From: Atrina japonica
Taxonomy: Eukaryota > Mollusca > Bivalvia > Pterioida > Pinnidae
NCBI GenBank assembly: GCA_030159075.1
Contig: BROG01000908.1
Coordinates: 1 to 64,000, forward strand
Direction of reading: 5' to 3'
Length of the DNA stretch: 64,000 nt
Shown piece by piece: positions 56,936 to 64,000 of this stretch. The translations under genes and the position numbers were made by a program. Numbering within the stretch: the stretch's first letter is position 1; each line of letters starts with the position of its first letter. The notes under the pieces are model-generated. The model was not told the origin of the DNA, ran no database searches, and was given only the letters and a program-made list of their open reading frames with translations.

Positions 56936-57862
56936 TAGAGAAACACACATTATTGTTTCATTTTGAGGACCAGATACAAATTGTCTCTTTTTTTGGTTGT
57001 TTTTTGTCAGTCACAATGAAAATACAATGGCTTGGTAAACACATTTACATTTCTCTATCTCAACTCATAAACCCCTGAAAAACAATGGACTCTGCTGTAA
57101 ATGTAAATCAATGACTTAGACCAGTCCAAATGTGTCTCTAAGAATGAATTAAAGATAGATAATTCTTACTAAAACATCAAAGCTAGATAACTCTTACTAT
57201 TTTCTGTTTATAAGACACAACATTTATCACATATTACTTGGATTGGAGAACTCAGTGGCTGGTTTCCATGAAAACATGTTTATGATATTTTGAGTCAGTA
57301 ACAAAACAAGTCAATCTGAAATCATAATCAGTGAATCAGGTAATAATTGTATTACCTTCACACAAATTGACAGTCTGATATACATCTGTAGGTATATAAT
57401 TCACAACATGTTACCTACTTAAAACTCTGATTCACTGCAGGTTTCTATACCTGTGTCTACAGGTAGCTCACTAGTAAGCTTGGTGTCAGTGGTTGGAATC
57501 TAGGTCAGGCTGGACTGCAGACAAAACATAATAAATGCATGTTTTAAGTAGATTATTGGAGATCATTATTCACATCATTCTATTTAGTTACCTCTCAAAT
57601 GTCACAACATATGTTGAATCTCATAAATATCTCTATCTTGGCAGCATCACATCTGTAGCTTGAAAAGTCCACATAAATCATCACCTTATCAGCCCATGTT
57701 ACAGTAAATAGTTCTTTGGCATTACAAGTAACTGTAATGTCGGTCAAAATATTTCCATATTTCTTGTAAAATGAAAATTTTTAGCTACATAAATATGGTT
57801 GTTACCTTGGTATGGCTTATTGCTATAATTTGAGCTTATTCAAAACACCCTTAACTTTTTAT
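56936..57862. other. Unassigned
   Basis: No gene or array recognised. Confidence 0.3.
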
Positions 57863-58737
57863 CTCACCTGAGCCGAAGGCTCTACATAGACATCACTGAA
57901 TAAAGGTAATACAATTATTACCTTTATATCTCACCTGAGCTGAAGGCTCTACATGGACATCACTGAATAAAGGTAATACAATTATTACCTTTATATCTCA
58001 CCTGAGCTGAAGGCTCTACATGGACATCGCTGAATAAAGGTAATACAATTATTACCTTTAAATCTCACCTGAGCTGAAGGCTCTACATGAACATCACTGA
58101 ATAAAGGTAATACAATTATTACCTTTATATCTCACCTGAGCTGAAAATCTACATGGACATCACTGAATAAAGGTTATACAATTATTACCTTTATATGAAG
58201 GCTCCACATGGACATCACTGGATAAAGGTAATACAATTATTACCTTTATATGAAGGCTCTACATGGACATCACTGGATAAAGGTAATACAATTATTACCT
58301 TTATATCTCACCTGAGCTGAAGGCTCTACATGGACATCACTGAATAAAGGTAATACAATTATTACCTTTATATCTCACCTGAGCCGAAGGCTCCACATGG
58401 ACATCACTGGATAAAGGTAATACAATTATTACCTTTATATCTCACCTGAGCTGAAAGCTCTACATGGACATCACTGGATAAAGGTAATAGAATTATTATT
58501 ACCTTTATATCTCACCTGAGCTGAAAATCTACATTGACATCACTGAATAAAGGTAATACAATTATTACCTTTATATCTCACCTGAGCTGAAGGCTCTACA
58601 TGGACATCACTGGATAAAGGTAATACAATTATTACCTTTATATCTCACCTGAGCTGAAGGCTCTACATGGACATCACTGAATAAAGGTAATACAATTATT
58701 ACCTTTATATCTCACCTGAGCTGAAGGCTCTACATGG
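57861..58737. repeat. 67-bp tandem array, about 13 copies
   Basis: 'atctcacctgagctgaaggc' + 'tctacatggacatcactgaa' + 'taaaggtaatacaattatta' + 'cctttat'. Each unit has a perfect hairpin AAAGGTAATA-caat-TATTACCTTT. Two or three units lack the first 15-20 bases. Confidence 0.95.
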
Positions 58738-58881
58738 TTTGATTTGATTTGATTTTTTGTTTTATGCCACAGTCAACAATTTTTCAGTCATATGATGGCG
58801 TCCAGTTTTTATTGGTGGAGGAGAAACCCCGGTTACCCGGGTAAAGACCACCGAACTTCCGCAAGAAAACTGGCAAACTTT
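58738..58881 (-). mobile_element. SINE-like insertion in the 67-bp array
   Basis: Flanked by an exact 11-bp direct repeat 'gctctacatgg' (58727-58737 and 58882-58892). On the minus strand it ends 'ggcataaaac' plus an (aaatc)n tail. The 3' domain (58795-58758) aligns with the tail of the SINE at 31391 ('catatga.tgaaa.att.tt' + 'ga.tg.g.c.t.aaac'). It lacks a clear tRNA head, so it is probably 5'-truncated. Confidence 0.8.
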
Positions 58882-58984
58882 GCTCTACATGGACATCACT
58901 GAATAATGTATACTTAAAATAGCTACACTGGAAGCATTGAGTACTGTCAGTGTAAAATATCTTTACTGGACATAGCTGAACTTC

Positions 58985-60000
58985 ACTGAATGTGGGAGAG
59001 AGGGGTGCATTTTTCACACTATCAGCTTTTGTTTCAAAACTACCAAAGGAATTTGGACAAAACTTTACAGGAAACAAGTGCTCAAAATCCTTTACCAAGT
59101 TTGTAATTTTCAACCAGATTGACCCAGGGGTGGGCCCAGGGTGGGGCAGATTTAGGTCCCAAAAGATACCCCTCTATAAAAATCATCTTCTCCAGAACCT
59201 CTGCATGAATTGAAAAACGGATTGTTTTTGAGTGAACTACATTTACATGGATGTATGATTCAAGTTTGTATTTTTCATAAAAATAGGAATATTAATTTTT
59301 GACGCTTTTTTGAGATCTTTTCAGACTTTGTCATTTTCATTCATTTGTACATGATTTCCTCAATTATCTCCCCTTGTATTCATTTAATATGTTTTACTTT
59401 AAGTTAGGTAAAGAAATGTGTTTGTGCAAGAATTTTGCCAAAATTTAATTTCTAAAATTTTTAATGAATTTTTTAAGACTGCAATAAATAGGGGGAGAGA
59501 GGTGCATTTTTCACACTATCAGCTTTTGTTTCAAAACTACTGAAGGAATTTGGACAAAACTTTACAGGAAGCAAGTGCTCAAAATCATTTACCAAGTTTG
59601 TAGTTTTCAACTATATTGACCCAGGGGTTTGTCTAGGGTGGGGCAGAATAGGTCCCAAAAGGTACCCTCTTTAAAGATCATCTTCTCCAGAACCACTACA
59701 TGAATTGAAAAACAGATTGTTTCTGAGTGATCTACATGGATGTATGATTCAATTTTGTATTTTTCATAGAAATGGAAATATTACTTTTTGACACATTTTT
59801 GAGATCTTTTCAGACTATATCATTTTCATTCATTTTTGCATGATTTCTTCAATTATCTCCCTTTGCATTCCCTTTGATGCATTCATTTAATGTGTTTTAC
59901 TTGTAATTAGGTGAAGAAATATTTTTGTGCAAGAATTTTGCCAAAATTTGATTTCTAGAATTTTAGATGAATTTCTTAAAACAGCAATATTTATGTTTCT
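58985..60000. repeat. Two imperfect copies of an approximately 500-bp segment
   Basis: 58993-59480 and 59491-60000 both start 'gagagaggggtgcattttt'-like sequence and share 'ggaatttggacaaaacttta' and 'gatcttttcagact'. Divergence is about 10% by eye. Confidence 0.85.
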
Positions 60001-60117
60001 TGGCCAGATCAGCCTACATGTACATATTCTTCTTGGTCCTCTATCCACATTTGTATAAGGTTCTCAGGTGAGCGATTGAGGCCCTCTGGGGCCTCTTTAT
60101 CTTTTTATGGCAAGTAC

Positions 60118-60835
60118 TTGGTGAAGAAACTGTCACTGTAAGATAGTGACACTACACAAAGATAAAATATGTCACTAGACCATTACCAGCAGTACTTATA
60201 AGATAGTGACACTACACAAAGATTAGATGTGTCACTAGACCATTACCAGCAGTACTTATAAGATAGTGACACTACACAAAGATTAGATATGTCACTAGAC
60301 CATTACCAGCAGTACTTATAAGATAGTGACACTACACAAAGATTAGATATGTCACTAGACCATTACCAGCAGTACTTATAAAAGATAGAGACACTACACA
60401 AAGATTAGATATGTCACTAGACCATTACCAGCAGTACTTATAAGATAGTGACACTACACAAAGATTAGATATGTCACTAGACCATTACCAGCAGTACTTA
60501 TAAGATAGTGACACTACACAAAGATTAGATATGTCACTAGACCATTACCAGCAGTACTTATAAGATAGTGACACTACACAAAGATTAGATATGTCACTAG
60601 ACCATTACCAGCAGTACTTATAAGATAGAGACACTACACAAAGATTAGATATTTCACTAGACCATTACCAGCAGTACTTATAAGATAGTGACACTACACA
60701 AAGATTAGATATGTCACTAGACCATTACCAGCAGTACTTATAAGATAGAGACACTACACAAAGATTAGATATGTCACTAGACCATTACCAGCAGTACTTA
60801 TAAGATAGTGACACTACACAAAGATTAGATAAGTC
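60118..60835. repeat. Minisatellite, 60-bp unit, 12 copies
   Basis: 'gatagtgacactacacaaag' + 'attagatatgtcactagacc' + 'attaccagcagtacttataa', almost identical copies. Confidence 0.97.
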
Positions 60836-61429
60836 CACACTGAGAACCAAACCCAGGGCCAACGCTTATAGAGTCTGATGCTCTGTCAATACATTGTTTC
60901 CAAGATCCCTTGACAGACCACTCTCTGTCATGTGACTTTCATCAACATGCGACAAAATTAAGGAATATTTTCGACAAAATGGTGGGTACCCTACAGTAGT
61001 TTTGTATCAGTTGATGATTGATATGTTCAGATTGGGTCCTACAATAAGTATTTTAACTTATAAACATTCCCCTATATCTTAGAGTTGTTGGCTAGGTGTA
61101 TACTCCTGATTTGACTAAAAATTTGCATCAGTGTCAGTGACGGCATATCATAGACCTAAAAATGCTTCTGTTGTAGGGTCATATTTTTATTGGGAAATTC
61201 ATTAAAATGAATTGTCGTCAATCCACGGATATTTATCTGGCTTATTTTTCTCTCTGGATTAGATCCGATTTTACCACAGTAGCGTGAGACACCACATATC
61301 ATATGTCACTTGCTTTTTTATTTATGTTGATTTCCTCTACCCTCCATGGTTAAATGGTATTCACAGCGACCGAAGTGAACTAAATGTTCTCAAAGTCACC
61401 GGAATTGATGTATTGACCATTGCTAGCAC
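60836..61429. other. Unassigned
   Basis: 'gagaaccaaacccagggcca' + 'acgcttatagagtctgatgc' + 'tctgtcaata' resembles an inverted tRNA-like/SINE head but is too short to assign. Confidence 0.3.
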
Positions 61430-62830
61430 AGCGGGAGCACTTGTAAAATAGCTACACTGGACATCATTGAATAGTGTCTACTTAAAATAGCGACACTGGA
61501 CATCACTGAAAACTGCCTACCTAAAATAGCTAAACTGGACATCATTGAATACTGTCTACTTAAAATAGCTACACTGGACATCACTGAATACTGTCTACTT
61601 AAAATAGCTACACTGGACATCACTGAATAGTGTCTACTTAAAATAGCTACACTGGACATCACTGAATAGTGTCTACTTAAAATAGCTACACTGGACATCA
61701 CTGAATAGTGATTACTTAAAATAGCTACACTGGACATCACTGAATAGTGTCTACTTAAAATAGCTACACTGGACATCACTGAATACTGCCTACCTAAAAT
61801 AGCTACACTGGACATCACTGAATACTGCCTACCTAAAATAGCTACACTGGACATCACTGAATAGTGTCTACTTAAAATAGCTACACTGGACATCACTGAA
61901 TAGTGATTACTTAAAATAGCTACACTGGACATCACTGAATAGTGGCTACATAAAATAGCTACACTGGACATCACTGAATAGTGATTACTTAAAATAGCTA
62001 CACTGTACATCACTGAATAGTGATTACTTAAAATAGCTACACTGGAAATCACTGAATAGTGATTACTTAAAATAGCTACACTGGACATCACTGAATACTG
62101 TCTACCTAAAATAGCTACACTGGACATCACTGAATAGTGTCTACTTAAAATAGCTACACTGGACATAACTGAATAGTGTCTACTTAGAATAGTTACACTG
62201 GACATCACTAAATACTGCCTACCTAAAATAGCTACACTGGACATCACTGAATAGTGTCTACTTAAAATAGCTACACTGGACATCACTGAATAGTGATTAC
62301 TTAAAATAGCTACACTGGACATCGCTGAATAGTGGCTACATAAAATAGCTACACTGGACATCACTGAATAGTGATTACTTAAAATAGCTACACTGGACAT
62401 CACTGAATAGTGATTACTTAAAATAGCTACACTGGACATCACTGAATAGTGATTACTTAAAATAGCTACACTGGACATCACTGAATAGTGGCTACATAAA
62501 ATAGCTACACTGGACATCACTGAATACTGTCTACCTAAAATAGCTACACTGGACATAATTGAATAGTGTCTAATTAAAATAGCTACACTGGACATCACTG
62601 AATACTGTCTACCTAAAATAGCTACACTGGACATCACTGAATACTGTCTACTTAAAATAGCTACACTGGACATCACTGAATAGTGTCTAATTAAAATAGC
62701 TACACTGGACATCACTGAATAGTGTCTACTTAAAATAGCTACACTGGACATCACTGAATAGTGATTACTTAAAATAGCTACACTGGACATCACTGAATAG
62801 TGATTACTTAAAATAGCTACACTGGACAAC
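61430..62830. repeat. Minisatellite, 39-bp unit, about 36 copies
   Basis: 'aaaatagctacactggacat' + 'cactgaatagtgtctactt'. Variants are gtgtctac, gtgattac, actgcctac and gtggctac. No unit-length changes over 1.4 kb, so a 469-codon minus-strand frame with a 13-residue period stays open. I treat it as non-coding. Confidence 0.97.
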
Positions 62831-63440
62831 ATTGAGTACTGTCAGTGTAAAATATCTTTACTGGAGATAGCTGAACTTCGCTGAATGTTGAAATAAATAA
62901 GACTTGATGTTCATGATAAAGGAATATCACATTTAAATCTGATTATATATAGAATTAGAAAACTTGCAGATAATGTGATTTAACTTTCTGTTATGGTAAC
63001 ATGATCATTGATGCTGGGTTACTGCTTGTGGCAACACCAAGTATATAATTAAATTCAACTTTAAATTATAAATCACTGTGGAACTCAATTTGAATCACTT
63101 AAATGTGATCCAATTGTTGGCAAGGTACTTATAGTTTTGATACATTGGCACAGAGTGTCTGATGTTAAGAGGTGATATTAGCTAGTTAATTCAATTTTTA
63201 AAAAGCTGATGTTTAGTAGATGTTAATTAGTGGACATGATTCAGTTTACTTGATATTCGCCTTTAATTGACACTCTACAATTAGAAAAGTGTGTCAATTA
63301 ATTGTCTAAAGAATAAGACTAAAGCAGAGTTTGAACAAAGTACATGAAACTGTTTTGTATGTGGTCTCCCTTATCATTAAATCCTAACCTTGGATACCAG
63401 TTTATATTGTAATAAACATATAGACAAATTAACTTCCAAC
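62831..63440. other. Unassigned; left end is a flank shared with 58925-58990
   Basis: 62830-62887 ('attgagtactgtcagtgtaa' + 'aatatctttactgga') matches 58937-58992. The rest is unassigned. Confidence 0.4.
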
Positions 63441-63444
63441 ATCA

Positions 63445-63715
63445 CAAACCTGTCAGCCATTTGTATGTTGCTGAATTAGATCACAAAACTGTAAGCCATT
63501 TGTATGTGTCTGAATTAGATCACAAAACTGTCAGCCATTTGTATGTCGCTGAATTAGATCACAAAACTGTCAGCCATTTGTATGTAGCTGAATTAGATCA
63601 CAAAACTATCAGCCATTTGTATGTAGCTGAATTAGATCACAAAACTATCAGCCATTAGTACGTCGCTGAATTAGATCACAAAACTGTCAGCCATTTGTAT
63701 GTTGCAGAATTAGAT
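63445..63715. repeat. Minisatellite, 39-bp unit, 7 copies
   Basis: 'gaattagatcacaaaactgt' + 'cagccatttgtatgtcgct'. A 65-codon plus-strand frame is an artefact of the multiple-of-3 period. Confidence 0.96.
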
Positions 63716-64000
63716 GTCGTTTACACTTTTAGTATTCATGTATGTTATACCCTTCTGATCTATGTACTGGGGTTCATTTACATCTAAGTACTGGGCATGA
63801 TAATTTATTGATGTCGGACATACATGTATACTGAATTATACTAAGGCTGAAAAATAGGTCACAACAAATTAATATATTGTTTGATGGAATCGATGTCCAA
63901 TTTTTCTGATTTCCTTTTCCTTTTCGATGACATTTGGTGATTTATTTGAAAAGGTTATTACAAAGCACGACATGCTAGGCCTCATCAATCTCGAAATTGG

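Larger units (their letters stand above)
57863..60072. mobile_element. Composite element, ctcacctgag...ctcaggtgag
   Basis: The 10-bp inverted termini are CTCACCTGAG (57863-57872) and CTCAGGTGAG (60063-60072). The right end reads on as 'cgattgaggccctctggg', as in other copies of this family. It contains the 67-bp array, a nested SINE, a 39-bp-array-like flank (58885-58993) and two copies of a roughly 500-bp segment. No transposase is seen. Whether the whole span is one element or an array joined to one is an inference. Confidence 0.5.

Noticed and set aside
57441..57462. 22-bp segment between 'cactgcag' and 'gtagct'
   Set aside because: Too short and the donor is poor.
61423..62832. 469-codon minus-strand repeat protein
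   Set aside because: Same reasoning with a 39-bp period; the frame is confined to the array.

Overview
This is a stretch of animal nuclear DNA, most probably from a bivalve mollusc. I infer that from the kinds of repeats, not from any diagnostic gene. They include a BEL/Pao retrotransposon, tRNA-headed SINEs whose tail resembles common molluscan SINEs, dispersed elements that begin 'gctcacct' and end 'aggtgagc', and TIR elements starting CAG.G. There is no bacterial gene organisation, operon, tRNA or rRNA gene, or CRISPR array. Almost all long open frames are by-products of tandem repeats or broken transposon genes. No complete host gene is visible. At best three short exon-like segments (19647-19688, 53483-53511, 55695-55761) hint that much of the window may be intron.

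Layout. 1-562: the start of a non-LTR retrotransposon ORF1 on the minus strand, running off the left edge. 795-7316: an essentially whole BEL/Pao LTR retrotransposon on the minus strand, with a 5-bp target duplication, two LTRs, PPT, PBS, gag, protease, RT, RNase H and integrase. Its reading frame is broken many times. 8353-8973: a two-length minisatellite. 9771-12330: Penelope-like pieces, namely a terminal sequence with a hammerhead-like core, an inverted repeat, an RT fragment and a tail. 12473-12651: a small palindromic MITE. 14463-17000: decayed dispersed repeats.

From 17 kb to the right edge about 20 unrelated minisatellite and microsatellite arrays follow one another. Across the window they total roughly 18 kb. 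Between and inside them lie SINEs (20681-20972, 31391-31668, 56705-56935, 58738-58881), hAT-like elements (27217-28019 with a transposase C-terminal remnant, 44906-46213, 49088-50610, and one end at 18669), and two elements of the 'gctcacct...aggtgagc' type (41409-43397, 57863-60072). Several transposons sit inside tandem arrays, so those arrays are older than the insertions.

Most notable observation: in the BEL/Pao element the 11 nt directly after the 5' LTR, where a tRNA primer site is expected, are perfectly complementary to 11 nt inside its own LTR, and pairing stops exactly at 11. That is the arrangement of self-primed Tf1-type retrotransposons. I am not aware of it being described for BEL/Pao.
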